Notes under the pieces: model-generated | The model's input: only the letters and a program-made list of their open reading frames with translations | Told to the model about the DNA's origin: nothing | The model's database searches: none | Translations under genes and position numbers: made by a program | NCBI GenBank assembly: GCA_028293805.1 | Contig: JAQGOC010000209.1 | Location: 1 to 33,927 of the forward strand | Origin: Gammaproteobacteria bacterium | GTDB lineage: Bacteria; Pseudomonadota; Gammaproteobacteria; Steroidobacterales; Steroidobacteraceae | Length of the DNA: 33,927 bases | Direction: 5' to 3' | Part shown: positions 8,340-16,624 of the stretch, piece by piece | Position numbering within the stretch: position 1 is the stretch's first letter | Layout of the letters: the number at the start of each line of letters is the position of its first letter

Positions 8340-10382
8340 TCACGCGTCCGGAATAGCCTTCTCGCTCACGATTGTCAGGACGTCATAGCCGGCAACCGTC
8401 TCGCCATTCTGGTTGGTTATCTCGGTGTCCCAGCGGACTTCGCCATGGCCGGCCGCGGGGCGCAGAGACTTCTCCTTGCAGGTGAGGCGCACTTTGATGC
8501 GATCGCCAGGTTTGACTGGCTTGGTGAACCGCAGGCCATCGATACCATAGTTCGCGAGTACGGGGCCGTAAGGCGGATCGACGAAGAGCCCCGCCGCCGC
8601 CGAGACCAGGAAATATCCATGGGCGACACGGCTGCCAAAGAGGGGATTGCGGGCGGCCGCGGCTTCGTCCATGTGGGCGTAAAACCTGTCGCCCGAGAGC
8701 TCCGCGAAGCGCTCGATGTCATCGATGGTGACCTCCCGCTCACCGGAGTTGAACGTGTCGCCGATGACGAGCTCCCCGAAAGTCTTGCGGAAAGGATGCA
8801 CACCGGGATCGAGTTGCCGCGCTCCCTTCACCCAACGCCCGGTCACCGCGGCGATGACATCCGGGGTGCCCTGTATGGCTGTGCGCTGCATGTAATGCAT
8901 CACGCCGCGGATGCCACCCATTTCCTCTCCGCCTCCCGCCCTGCCGGGGCCCCCGTGGACGAGATGAGGCAGCGGTGAGCCATGTCCCGTGGATTCCTTC
9001 GCGCAATCTCGATTGACCACCACCAGCCGTCCGTGGAACGGCGCAAGCCCGAGTACGAGGCGGGCGGCGACTTTGTCGTCAGCGGTAAACACCGATCCGG
9101 CGAGACTTCCTCCGCCGCGCCGGGCAAGCTCGATGGCGCCATCCAGATCCTGGTAGGGCACAACCGTACAGACCGGCCCGAAAGCCTCGACAGAATGGAT
9201 CGCCTCGGCGGAACCGGTATCGCGGCAGTAAAGCAACGTAGGGGGGACGAAGGCCCCTATTTCCGCATCCGCGCCGACGAGATCGAGCTTCTTCGGATCG
9301 CCGTGAACGAGCTCAGCCTCGCGCTGGAGTTTCGCGAGCTGCTCCAGGACCTCGCGGCGCTGGCCCGCAGAGGCGACAGGGCCCATCCGCACCTGCTCGA
9401 GACGCGGATCGCCCACGGCGATCCGGCCGAGAGCCACTCGCAACGCATCGATGACATCCGATGCGCGCTCCGCGGGCACGATCGCCTTGCGGATCGCCGT
9501 GCACTTCTGTCCGGCTTTCGACGTCATCTCGCGCACCACTTCGCGGACGAACAAATCGAGCTCCGGAGTGCCGGCAGCGGCATCGGGACCGAGTATCGAT
9601 GAGTTGAGCGAATCCGTTTCCGAGGTGAAGCGCACGGCATTGGCTATGACGGCCGGGTGCTGCCGCAGTCTCTGCGCCGTCGTGGCGGAGCCCGTGAACG
9701 ACACGACATCCTGGCAATTGAGATGATCGAACAGATCCCCGACACCGCCGCAGATCAGCTGTAGCGCCCCATCCGGCAGAATGCCGGACTCGACGATGCG
9801 ACGGAACACCTGCTCGGTCAGATAAGACGTGGCCGTGGCGGGTTTCACGATAGCCGGCACACCCGCCAACAAGGTCGGCGCCAGCTTCTCCAGCATTCCC
9901 CAGACGGGAAAGTTGAAGGCATTGATGTGTACAGCGGCCCCTTCCAGGGGCAGGCATATATGCTGCCCGACAAAGGTCCCGGCCTTTGAGATCGCTTCAA
10001 CGGCCCCATCGATATAGACACGGCTGTTCGGTAACTCGCGTGTGCCTTTGCTCGCATATACGAACAGCGTGCTGATGCCGCCATCGATGTCCACCCAGGA
10101 ATCGTTCTTCGTGGCGCCTGTCGCGTAGGACAATCTGTAGAACTCGTCCTTGTGCTCCATCAGCATCTTGGCGACGGCCTTGAGCAGCCCTGCCCGTTCG
10201 TGAAACGTCAGATCGCGCAGGTTAGGTCCGCCGACGCAGCGGGCGTTCCACAGCATTGCGCGGTAATCGACACCCTCAGCGGACGCGGTGGCGACGACCT
10301 CATTCGTCGTTGCATCTCGCAGTGTGACGAAGTTGCGGGTTCCCGCCTGCCATTTTCCGGACACGAAGCTTTGAAGCTGCAT
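8340..10382 (-). CDS. paaZ: Oxepin-CoA hydrolase / 3-oxo-5,6-dehydrosuberyl-CoA semialdehyde dehydrogenase
   Basis: The ring-opening enzyme of aerobic phenylacetate breakdown. The 680-residue protein has an N-terminal aldehyde dehydrogenase domain (about 1-520) with Glu255 in SETDS and the catalytic Cys294 in GQKCTAIRK, which oxidises the semialdehyde with NADP. Its C-terminal MaoC-like hydratase domain (about 535-675) has Asp565 and His570 in GDRFYAH and hydrolyses oxepin-CoA. All four match the E. coli PaaZ catalytic residues within a few positions. The ATG at 10382 is chosen because AAAGGAG lies six bases upstream and the text [11 protein letters not shown] is the family start; the frame is open further upstream only through the paaI region. 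It is the last gene of the paa operon, 11 bases after paaI. Confidence 0.96.
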   Translation of the reverse strand: MQLQSFVSGKWQAGTRNFVTLRDATTNEVVATASAEGVDYRAMLWNARCVGGPNLRDLTFHERAGLLKAVAKMLMEHKDEFYRLSYATGATKNDSWVDIDGGISTLFVYASKGTRELPNSRVYIDGAVEAISKAGTFVGQHICLPLEGAAVHINAFNFPVWGMLEKLAPTLLAGVPAIVKPATATSYLTEQVFRRIVESGILPDGALQLICGGVGDLFDHLNCQDVVSFTGSATTAQRLRQHPAVIANAVRFTSETDSLNSSILGPDAAAGTPELDLFVREVVREMTSKAGQKCTAIRKAIVPAERASDVIDALRVALGRIAVGDPRLEQVRMGPVASAGQRREVLEQLAKLQREAELVHGDPKKLDLVGADAEIGAFVPPTLLYCRDTGSAEAIHSVEAFGPVCTVVPYQDLDGAIELARRGGGSLAGSVFTADDKVAARLVLGLAPFHGRLVVVNRDCAKESTGHGSPLPHLVHGGPGRAGGGEEMGGIRGVMHYMQRTAIQGTPDVIAAVTGRWVKGARQLDPGVHPFRKTFGELVIGDTFNSGEREVTIDDIERFAELSGDRFYAHMDEAAAARNPLFGSRVAHGYFLVSAAAGLFVDPPYGPVLANYGIDGLRFTKPVKPGDRIKVRLTCKEKSLRPAAGHGEVRWDTEITNQNGETVAGYDVLTIVSEKAIPDA

Positions 10383-10393
10383 ACTCTTCTCCT

Positions 10394-10843
10394 TTACTCC
10401 ACGCTCACCAGTTGACCGTCGATACGGTAGGAGCGGCCGCGGAACAACGCGATCCGTTCGTCTCGCTGGTTGGTGACGGTGATTTCGTAAATGCCATTGC
10501 GCCGCGTGCGCCACAGCTCGGTCGCAACCGCCGTCAACTCGTCGCCCTCGTGTGCGGGGGCGAGAAAGTCGATCGAAGCGGTGGCGGCAACCGTGTTGTC
10601 GTTGTATGAATTGCAAGAATACGCGAATGCGGTGTCCGCCAATGTGAACACCATTCCGCCATGGCAGATATGATGGCCGTTCACCATATCGGCGCGCACA
10701 AGCATGGCCATACGCGCGTAACCGGGACGAATTTCCACGAGTCGAATGCCGAGATGCCGTGAGGTCGTGTCGTTTGCGCACAGCGCCTGCGCGGCCCGCT
10801 CCGCCAGCCGCTGCGCCTGCGCGGATTTGTTCCCATCGCTCAT
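10394..10843 (-). CDS. paaI: Hydroxyphenylacetyl-CoA thioesterase, hotdog fold
   Basis: A cytoplasmic thioesterase that frees CoA from dead-end hydroxylated phenylacetyl-CoA products and so protects the CoA pool during phenylacetate use. The 149-residue protein has the hotdog active-site segment CHGGMVFTLADTAFAY, with His61-Gly-Gly and the catalytic acid Asp70. I use the ATG at 10843 (MSDGNKSAQAQ): it has an AGG motif nearby, gives the family length and avoids overlapping paaG. It lies 13 bases after the paaG stop, and its stop is 11 bases from the paaZ start, with the paaZ ribosome binding site directly behind it. Confidence 0.93.
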   Translation of the reverse strand: MSDGNKSAQAQRLAERAAQALCANDTTSRHLGIRLVEIRPGYARMAMLVRADMVNGHHICHGGMVFTLADTAFAYSCNSYNDNTVAATASIDFLAPAHEGDELTAVATELWRTRRNGIYEITVTNQRDERIALFRGRSYRIDGQLVSVE

Positions 10844-10856
10844 GGCTACCTGGACC

Positions 10857-11648
10857 CTATCGGCCGGTGAAATTCGGTGACCGCTTTTCCGTGAAGGCGG
10901 CGACGCCCTCTGCATAGTCCGCTGTGCGGCCCAGTTCCCGCTGGTAGTCACGCTCGGTATCGAGCTGTTGCTCTAGGGTCCGACCCCAGCTTTCGTACAG
11001 CGCCTGCTTCGTACGGGCAATACCGCGCGTGGGTGCGGCAGCCAACTGCCGCGCCAGTGCATCGACGGCCGCTGCAAGCTCCGTATCCTCCACGCTGCGC
11101 CAGATGAGCCCCCATTGGGCCGCCTGCTCTGCGCTCAGCTTCTCGCCGAGGAAAGCGAGCCCCATGGCACGCGCCGTACCGACGAGCCGCGGCAGGAACC
11201 ATGTTCCGCCGGAATCGGGTACGAGGCCCAACTTGGAGAACGCCTGCACGAAGCTCGCGGATCGCGCGGCAATGACAAGGTCGCACGCCAGCGCAATATT
11301 GGCGCCCGCGCCCGCCGCCACTCCGTTCACAGCCGCAATGACCGGCAGCGGCAGGTTTCGCAGTGTCACGATGAGCGGCTTGTAGTACTTCTCGATGGAC
11401 TCGCCAAGATCGACGGCCGTGCCGCCGGGCGCCACGGCACGGTCACCGAGATCCTGCCCGGCGCAAAAGCCGCGGCCCGCACCTGTGATGACGAGAACTC
11501 GTGCCTTAGAGCCATCTGCGATGGTCGCCAGTGCGCCTCGCACCTCCGCGTGCATGACGGTGTTGAAACTGTTGAGGCGATCCGGCCGGTTGAGCGTTAG
11601 CCGCGCGATGCCGTCGGCCACGTCGAAGAGAATATGCTGGTAGGTCAT
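10857..11648 (-). CDS. paaG: 1,2-epoxyphenylacetyl-CoA isomerase (oxepin-CoA forming)
   Basis: Converts ring-1,2-epoxyphenylacetyl-CoA to the seven-membered oxepin-CoA. The 263-residue crotonase-fold protein carries GRGFCAGQDL (59-68), the oxyanion-hole region AAVNGVAAGAGANIALACD (about 105-123) and the acidic residue Asp145 in GLVPDSGGTW, all close to E. coli PaaG in order and spacing. It ends RSPNFTGR, the typical PaaG tail. The ATG at 11648 has GGAG eight bases upstream, so I prefer it to a GTG 18 bases earlier. A 77-base gap separates it from paaE. It may also act as the cis-trans isomerase later in the pathway, as known for this family. Confidence 0.95.
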   Translation of the reverse strand: MTYQHILFDVADGIARLTLNRPDRLNSFNTVMHAEVRGALATIADGSKARVLVITGAGRGFCAGQDLGDRAVAPGGTAVDLGESIEKYYKPLIVTLRNLPLPVIAAVNGVAAGAGANIALACDLVIAARSASFVQAFSKLGLVPDSGGTWFLPRLVGTARAMGLAFLGEKLSAEQAAQWGLIWRSVEDTELAAAVDALARQLAAAPTRGIARTKQALYESWGRTLEQQLDTERDYQRELGRTADYAEGVAAFTEKRSPNFTGR

Positions 11649-11725
11649 TTTAGTGCTCCGCGCCACGATGGGGGCTGGGCTGAATTGCTACGGCACTGGC
11701 AGGCGCGACGCTGCCGCCGCCGACA

Positions 11726-12838
11726 TTACTTCTCGTCGTAGTCGAGCTCAAGGACCGGCGTCCGAACCCGGGATTGGCACGCGAGCACGTAGCCTTGCTC
11801 CACTTCCCATTCTTCGAGCGCGTAGTTCTGCGCCATCTCGACCTCGCCTCGGACGACTTTCGTTCTGCAGGTGGAACAGACTCCGGCGCGGCAGGAGAAC
11901 GGCAGGTCGAGCCCGGCACGCGCGGCCGCGTCGAGGACGCTCTCGTCGTTCATGCGCATGGTGAAAGAACGGCGCCTGCCGTCCATGAGGATGGTGACCT
12001 CCGCAGAGTCGGCCGGCACAGGCGCCTTGTCAACTTCGCGCTGCGCGGGCGCGTCCGCAATTGCGGCGTCAGTGGCGGCCTCTGCGCTAACCGTCGTGGT
12101 GACGGTGAAATGCTCGCCGTGAATGCGACTTGGTTCCACGCCCAACTCCCGCAGGGTCGCGGACACTTCATCGATCATGTTCCCAGGCCCGCACACGAAA
12201 TATTCCGCGATCTCGGCGGGAGCGAATAGCGTCTGCGCGAATTGCCGGACGCGGGGGGGCTCGATCCTGCCGTTGTAAAGATCGACCTCCTGCGGCTCGC
12301 GGCTCATGACGAAGTGCAGCGACAGTCGCTCCAGATAGCGGTCCTTCAGCGCCAGCAGCTCTTCCAGGCACATCGCGCGCGCGGTAGCGGCATTCCCGTA
12401 GAAAAGGATGACGCGGTTGCCCGCGTTGGCTTTGAGAAGCGACTGCGCGACCGAGAGAACCGGAGTAATGCCGCAGCCCGAAGCAAATGCGACGTAGGTG
12501 CCGATCTCCTGCGTCGCACGTCGGGACGTAAAGCTGCCGTTTGGCGGGAGAATGTCAATGTGGTCTCCCGTGTTCACCTGTTCCGACAAATAACGCGACA
12601 TGCGGCCCGAGGGGTGGACCCGAACCACAATGCGCAGTGGCCACTCTCCCGGCGCGTTTACAAGCGAGTAGGTACGTCGAGTTTCCTCGGCATCGATTTC
12701 CGTGCGCACTACGATGTGTTGACCCGCTAATCCACGGTACTCAGCGTGCAGCTCGGCCGGCACGTCGAGGGAAATGCCCACAGCGTCCTCGGCGTCAGGA
12801 TGTATTTCGGTAACGCGCAGCGAATGAAATCTCAGCAT
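11726..12838 (-). CDS. paaE: Phenylacetyl-CoA epoxidase reductase subunit
   Basis: Passes electrons from NADPH through FAD and a plant-type [2Fe-2S] cluster to the PaaA diiron centre. In the 370-residue protein, the FAD domain has RRTYSLVN (54-61), the NAD(P) domain has ASGCGITPVLS (119-129) and FVCGPGNM (214-221), and the C-terminal ferredoxin domain (about 280-370) has Cys316, Cys321, Cys324 and Cys354. An Ala-rich linker of about 30 residues (250-280) joins the two halves and makes the protein slightly longer than E. coli PaaE. The ATG at 12838 gives MLRFHSLRV, the family start, four bases after the paaD stop. Confidence 0.95.
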   Translation of the reverse strand: MLRFHSLRVTEIHPDAEDAVGISLDVPAELHAEYRGLAGQHIVVRTEIDAEETRRTYSLVNAPGEWPLRIVVRVHPSGRMSRYLSEQVNTGDHIDILPPNGSFTSRRATQEIGTYVAFASGCGITPVLSVAQSLLKANAGNRVILFYGNAATARAMCLEELLALKDRYLERLSLHFVMSREPQEVDLYNGRIEPPRVRQFAQTLFAPAEIAEYFVCGPGNMIDEVSATLRELGVEPSRIHGEHFTVTTTVSAEAATDAAIADAPAQREVDKAPVPADSAEVTILMDGRRRSFTMRMNDESVLDAAARAGLDLPFSCRAGVCSTCRTKVVRGEVEMAQNYALEEWEVEQGYVLACQSRVRTPVLELDYDEK

Positions 12839-12842
12839 GTTC

Positions 12843-13361
12843 TTAGATGCACTTGAAGTAGTCGAAAGGCTCCAGGCAGGAGCTGCACCGATAATGAGCC
12901 TTGCAGGGCGTCGAGCCGAACTCGCTGACACGCTCGGTGTTGTCGCTGCGGCAGCGGGGGCAGCGCACGACAGGCGCGCGGAACAGCTGGCGCGGATTGA
13001 ACACAGCCTTGTCCGGCGGAGCGATGCCGAATGCCTCCAGCCTGCGGCGGCCCGCTTCGCTCAGCCACTCGCTCGTCCACGGGGGTGACAGCACTTCCTC
13101 CAGAACGGCATCAGCATAGCCTCCAGCATCGAGCGCCTCACGAACCGTTCTGCGAATGACGTCCGTGGCAGGACAACCCGAATACGTCGGCGTGAGGCCC
13201 ACGTGGAGACGTCGATCGCTCGTCCAGTGTGCGTACCGCACGATGCCCAGGTCGACGACGCTCACAACCGGAATCTCCGGGTCCATGACGTTTTCGAGAA
13301 CGCTCCACACGGCGCGCTCGCGCTCGTCGAGGGGTTTCGTCACGCGGTGGGTGGCGGACAT
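12843..13361 (-). CDS. paaD: Phenylacetyl-CoA epoxidase maturation protein PaaD
   Basis: An accessory protein needed for an active epoxidase complex, probably in iron-sulfur or diiron centre assembly. The 172-residue protein has a MIP18/DUF59 domain (about 10-115) with DPEIPVVSVVDLG (27-39) and the conserved Cys63 in SGCPATD. A C-terminal zinc-ribbon-like part has CPRC (134/137), Cys153 and CSSC (159/162). It lies 19 bases after paaC and 4 bases before paaE. The family and operon place are clear; the precise role is known only in outline for the family. Confidence 0.93.
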   Translation of the reverse strand: MSATHRVTKPLDERERAVWSVLENVMDPEIPVVSVVDLGIVRYAHWTSDRRLHVGLTPTYSGCPATDVIRRTVREALDAGGYADAVLEEVLSPPWTSEWLSEAGRRRLEAFGIAPPDKAVFNPRQLFRAPVVRCPRCRSDNTERVSEFGSTPCKAHYRCSSCLEPFDYFKCI

Positions 13362-13380
13362 TTGCGGAGCTATCCTGAAG

Positions 13381-14190
13381 TTACCACTGTGCGCCGGGAT
13401 AAGTACGTTGCAGATGCTGCATTTCAGTCAGCATGTGCCCGAGGTGCTCGGTATGCACACCACGCTTTCCGTGCCACGGATACGGAATGGATGCCGGACG
13501 TTGGAGGGTCGCCCCACCCAATACCTCATCGATATGTGCCGACCACCGTGGTTGCAAATCCGCCAGTCGGGGTGCGATGCCGGCAGCAGCCACCTGCTCA
13601 TCAACCTCATCGGCGACGAACAGCTCGTCGGTGAAGCGCCAGATGCCCTCGAGAGCGTTCTGCGCACGCCGGTGACTCTCTTCGGTGCCGTCGCCGAGCC
13701 GGATGAGCCAGCCGGAGCTGAATCGAAAGTGGTAGCGGGTTTCCTTCACCGCCTTGGCCGCGATGGCCGCGAGCCGCGTGTCGCTGGAGCTTGCCAGCCC
13801 CTCGTAAATCTCGAGCTGCCAGGCATCCAGAAGAAATTGCCGCACGAGGGTCTGCGCGAAATCGCCGTTCGGCTGCTCCGCCAGTGTCAGGTTGGTGAAC
13901 TGCGGAGCATCGCGAAAGAAAGCGAGCGCATCCTCATCCCGGCCCTTGCCTTCGATTTCCGCGGCGTAGCTCAGGAGCAGCCGCGCCTGTCCCACCAGAT
14001 CCAATGCCAGATTCGCGAGTCCCAGGTCCTCCTCGAGCGCCGGCGAGTGCCCGACCCATTCACCGAGCCGCTGGCCGAGCACCAGACTGGTGTCGCCGAG
14101 TCTGAGCACATAGCGCAGGCGCGCGTCATTCGACAGCTGCGCGTTCAAGGATTGCCCCTTCATTTCGTCTGCTGCGTTCGCGGCGCTCAC
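13381..14190 (-). CDS. paaC: Phenylacetyl-CoA epoxidase structural subunit PaaC
   Basis: The non-catalytic ferritin-fold partner of PaaA in the epoxidase core. The 269-residue helical protein shows family blocks LGDTSLVLGQRLGEWVGHSP (about 32-51), DLGLANLALDLVGQARLL (55-72), and VKETRYHFRFSSGWLIRLGD (about 147-166). The start is the GTG at 14190, overlapping the paaB stop as GTGA; an ATG 27 bases later is the alternative. PaaC keeps the ferritin fold but not a full set of iron ligands. Order paaA-B-C-D-E is the standard one. Confidence 0.94.
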   Translation of the reverse strand: MSAANAADEMKGQSLNAQLSNDARLRYVLRLGDTSLVLGQRLGEWVGHSPALEEDLGLANLALDLVGQARLLLSYAAEIEGKGRDEDALAFFRDAPQFTNLTLAEQPNGDFAQTLVRQFLLDAWQLEIYEGLASSSDTRLAAIAAKAVKETRYHFRFSSGWLIRLGDGTEESHRRAQNALEGIWRFTDELFVADEVDEQVAAAGIAPRLADLQPRWSAHIDEVLGGATLQRPASIPYPWHGKRGVHTEHLGHMLTEMQHLQRTYPGAQW

Positions 14191-14471
14191 AGGTTCTTGA
14201 CCTCGTCGGGAATCGCATAGAAGGTCGGATGGCGATAGACCTTGTCGCGTGCCGGCTCGAACAGCGCATCGGCTTCGGCCGGATCGGAAGCCATGATGTC
14301 GCTCGAGCGCACGACCCAGAGGCTCACGCCTTCCTGCCGGCGCGTGTACACATCACGGGCATGCTCGATCGCCATTCGGGCATCGCTGGCATGCACACTG
14401 CCGACATGCTTGTGTTCCAGTCCCGAGCGTGAGCGGATGAAGACTTCAAACAGCGGCCAATCCTGAGTCAT
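14187..14471 (-). CDS. paaB: Phenylacetyl-CoA epoxidase subunit PaaB
   Basis: A small 94-residue subunit that bridges the PaaAC heterodimers of the multicomponent epoxidase. Typical family text includes WPLFEVFIRSRSGLEHKHVG (5-24) and HASDARMAIEHARDVYTRR (26-44). GGAG lies just ahead of the ATG at 14471. It is 14 bases from the paaA stop, and its TGA overlaps the paaC GTG start by three bases. No catalytic residues are expected. Confidence 0.94.
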   Translation of the reverse strand: MTQDWPLFEVFIRSRSGLEHKHVGSVHASDARMAIEHARDVYTRRQEGVSLWVVRSSDIMASDPAEADALFEPARDKVYRHPTFYAIPDEVKNL

Positions 14472-14485
14472 CTCGTTCTCCAGCC

Positions 14486-15484
14486 TCAGGCAGCTTGCGC
14501 TGCGCGGGCGCGTTGCTTTTCCGCGTGCGCGGCCGCGGCTTCACGCACCCAGCCGCCTTCCGCGTGCGCGTGCCGCCTTGCTTCCAACCGCTCGCGGTTG
14601 CAGGGTCCGTTGCCCTGGAGCACGGCTTGAAACTCGCTCCAGTCGATGGTGCCGAAGCGATAGTGCTCGCTACCCTCGTCGCGATGCAGCTGCGGATCCG
14701 GGATCTTCAGTCCCAGAAACTCCGCCTGCGGCGCCGTGATGTCGATGAACTTCTGGCGCAGCTCGTCGTTGGTGAAACGCTTGATCTTCCAGCGCATCGA
14801 CTGCGCCGTATGCTTGGACTGAGTGTCGCTCGGGCCAAACATCATGATCGACGGCCACCACCAGCGATTGAGCGCGTCCTGCGCCATCTGGCGCTGCTCC
14901 GCACTGCCACGCGCGAGCGCCAGCATGATCTCGAACCCCTGCCGCTGGTGAAAGCTCTCTTCCCGGCAGATGCGCACCATGGCGCGCGCATAAGGTCCGT
15001 AGGAGCAGCGGCAGATGGGAATCTGGTTCATGATCGCCGCGCCGTCGACCAGCCACCCGACCGCGCCGACATCGGCCCAGGTCAATGTCGGGTAGTTGAA
15101 GATGCTCGAGTATTTGGCGGTGCCGGCGAGCAGCTGCTCGATCATCTGCTGACGCGAAATCCCAAGCGTTTCTGCGGCGCTGTACAGGTACATGCCGTGT
15201 CCGCCTTCGTCCTGCACCTTGGCGATGAGCACGGCCTTGCGGCGCAGCGTCGGGGCGCGCGTGATCCAGTTCCCCTCCGGCAGCATGCCGACGATCTCAG
15301 AGTGGGCGTGTTGGGAAATCTGCCGGATCAGGGTCTGCCGATACGCATCCGGCATCCAGTCCTTGGGCTCGATCTTCTCGTCCGCGTCGACGCGCGCCTG
15401 GAAACGGGCCTCCAACGCGCTGCCCTGCGTCGAGCCGGCGGGCAGGCAGTCCTTCCCAAGTGAATCGAGGGCCTGTGTGTACAT
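14486..15484 (-). CDS. paaA: Phenylacetyl-CoA 1,2-epoxidase catalytic subunit
   Basis: The diiron monooxygenase that epoxidises the ring of phenylacetyl-CoA. The 332-residue ferritin-fold protein has [14 protein letters not shown] (61-74) with Glu63 and Glu70, [14 protein letters not shown] (88-101) with the D-E-x-x-H iron-ligand type motif, and a second [12 protein letters not shown] block. The ATG at 15484 has GGAG at normal spacing and gives the family length; the frame is open to 15610, but that part crosses the paaX operator region. It is the first gene of the operon, transcribed away from paaX, and its promoter must lie within 15485-15570. Confidence 0.96.
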   Translation of the reverse strand: MYTQALDSLGKDCLPAGSTQGSALEARFQARVDADEKIEPKDWMPDAYRQTLIRQISQHAHSEIVGMLPEGNWITRAPTLRRKAVLIAKVQDEGGHGMYLYSAAETLGISRQQMIEQLLAGTAKYSSIFNYPTLTWADVGAVGWLVDGAAIMNQIPICRCSYGPYARAMVRICREESFHQRQGFEIMLALARGSAEQRQMAQDALNRWWWPSIMMFGPSDTQSKHTAQSMRWKIKRFTNDELRQKFIDITAPQAEFLGLKIPDPQLHRDEGSEHYRFGTIDWSEFQAVLQGNGPCNRERLEARRHAHAEGGWVREAAAAHAEKQRARAAQAA

Positions 15485-15526
15485 GAGCGCTCCGCAGATG
15501 AGTACCGCAACCGGATCGAATACAAA

Positions 15527-15567
15527 GTGACACAAGAATAGCACACTGGCACAACTTTCTGTGTCAC
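15527..15567. promoter_or_regulatory. Candidate PaaX operator between paaA and paaX
   Basis: Two perfect inverted arms, GTGACACA (15527-15534) and TGTGTCAC (15560-15567), have centres 33 bp apart, about three helical turns. A third related element, GGCACAA, sits between them at 15548-15554. The pair lies in the AT-richer stretch between the divergent paaA and paaX starts. On the paaA strand TATTCT with an upstream TG lies between the arms as a possible extended -10. PaaX-family repressors bind inverted repeats at paa promoters and respond to phenylacetyl-CoA; that these arms are its site is inferred. Confidence 0.55.
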
Positions 15568-15652
15568 AATTATGACCCTGAGAGCCCACCCCGGACTTTA
15601 CCCGGCCCACCCCAGGCTTGGCCCGAGCTGCTCGAGCGGACCGCGCATACGG

Positions 15653-16624
15653 ATGAACCCAGATTCCCGCGAACCCCTGCCCATGGCTCTCAGAGCCTTA
15701 CTCCGGCAGTTCCGCAGGCAGCGGCCCCTGCGGGGTGGGTCGATTCTCATCACCATATTCGGAGACGCTATCGCGCCGCGCGGCGGCGCCGTCACACTCG
15801 GCAGCCTCATCAGCCTGGCGCAGCCGTTCGGCCTCACCGAGCGGCTCGTGCGCACATCGGCGGCACGCCTGGCGCGGGACGGCTGGCTCGTTGCCCGGCG
15901 CGACGGACGCCGCAGCGAGTACCGTCTCACTCCCACGGGGGAAGACCGCTTCGCCGAAGCTACGCGACGTATCTACGGAGAGATTCCGCACTCGTGGGAC
16001 GGACAATGGACTCTGCTGGTCCTGCCGCCGCTGACCGGGCGCCGCCGTCAGGGTATCCGCGACGAATTGCGATGGCTCGGTTTTGGCCAACTGAGCCCTG
16101 GCCTGTTTGCCCATCCGAATTGGAGCCTCGAGCGCGCGCGTAGCGGGTTGAGCCGCCTGGAAGGCGCCGCCGACGCTCTGCTATTGAAAAGCTCGAGCGA
16201 GGGAATCGACATCGACCGGCGGCTCGTGGCCTCGGGTTGGGACCTCGGCGATCTGACACGCCGGTACCGGCGGTTCGTGGATACATTCACGCCCGTGGAA
16301 GCCGCCGTAGCCGCTGGCTCCGCGCCCCGGAATTCAGGCGGAGCAGCCTGCGCCAGTGAGCTCGACGGCGAGGCAGCGTTTGTCATCCGTACTCTGCTAA
16401 TTCACGAGTACCGCAAGATCCACCTGCAGGACCCGCTCCTCCCACCCGCGCTGCTGCCTTCGGATTGGGTGGGAGCGGCCGCTCATGAGCTGAGCCGGCG
16501 GCTGTATTCAGCGGTGTTCCCGGCAGCCGAACGCTATCTGTCCAACACCGCCAGCACTCTTAGCGAGCCATTACCGGCCGCGAACACCTCGGTGCATGCC
16601 CGCTTCGCCGCGATAGCACGCTAA
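15653..16624 (+). CDS. paaX: Phenylacetyl-CoA-responsive transcriptional repressor
   Basis: Represses the paa genes until phenylacetyl-CoA appears. With the ATG at 15653 the protein has 323 residues, near the usual 310-320. The N-terminal winged helix (about 28-100) includes [31 protein letters not shown] and SEYRLTPTG. The C-terminal domain includes [28 protein letters not shown] and [17 protein letters not shown], all typical of PaaX. Starts at 15572 (inside the operator region) or 15683 are possible, and none has a good ribosome binding site. It is divergent from paaA. Its TAA stop overlaps the convergent paaK stop by four bases. Confidence 0.93.
   Translation: MNPDSREPLPMALRALLRQFRRQRPLRGGSILITIFGDAIAPRGGAVTLGSLISLAQPFGLTERLVRTSAARLARDGWLVARRDGRRSEYRLTPTGEDRFAEATRRIYGEIPHSWDGQWTLLVLPPLTGRRRQGIRDELRWLGFGQLSPGLFAHPNWSLERARSGLSRLEGAADALLLKSSSEGIDIDRRLVASGWDLGDLTRRYRRFVDTFTPVEAAVAAGSAPRNSGGAACASELDGEAAFVIRTLLIHEYRKIHLQDPLLPPALLPSDWVGAAAHELSRRLYSAVFPAAERYLSNTASTLSEPLPAANTSVHARFAAIAR

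Noticed and set aside
10383..10781. N-terminal extension of PaaZ by 133 residues
   Set aside because: The added part is Arg-rich, lies over paaI in another frame, and a strong ribosome binding site precedes the ATG at 10382.
15527..15567. CRP or sigma-54 site in the paaA/paaX gap
   Set aside because: TGTG and TCACA are adjacent rather than separated by six bases, and TGGCAC lacks the TTGC partner at the -12 position.
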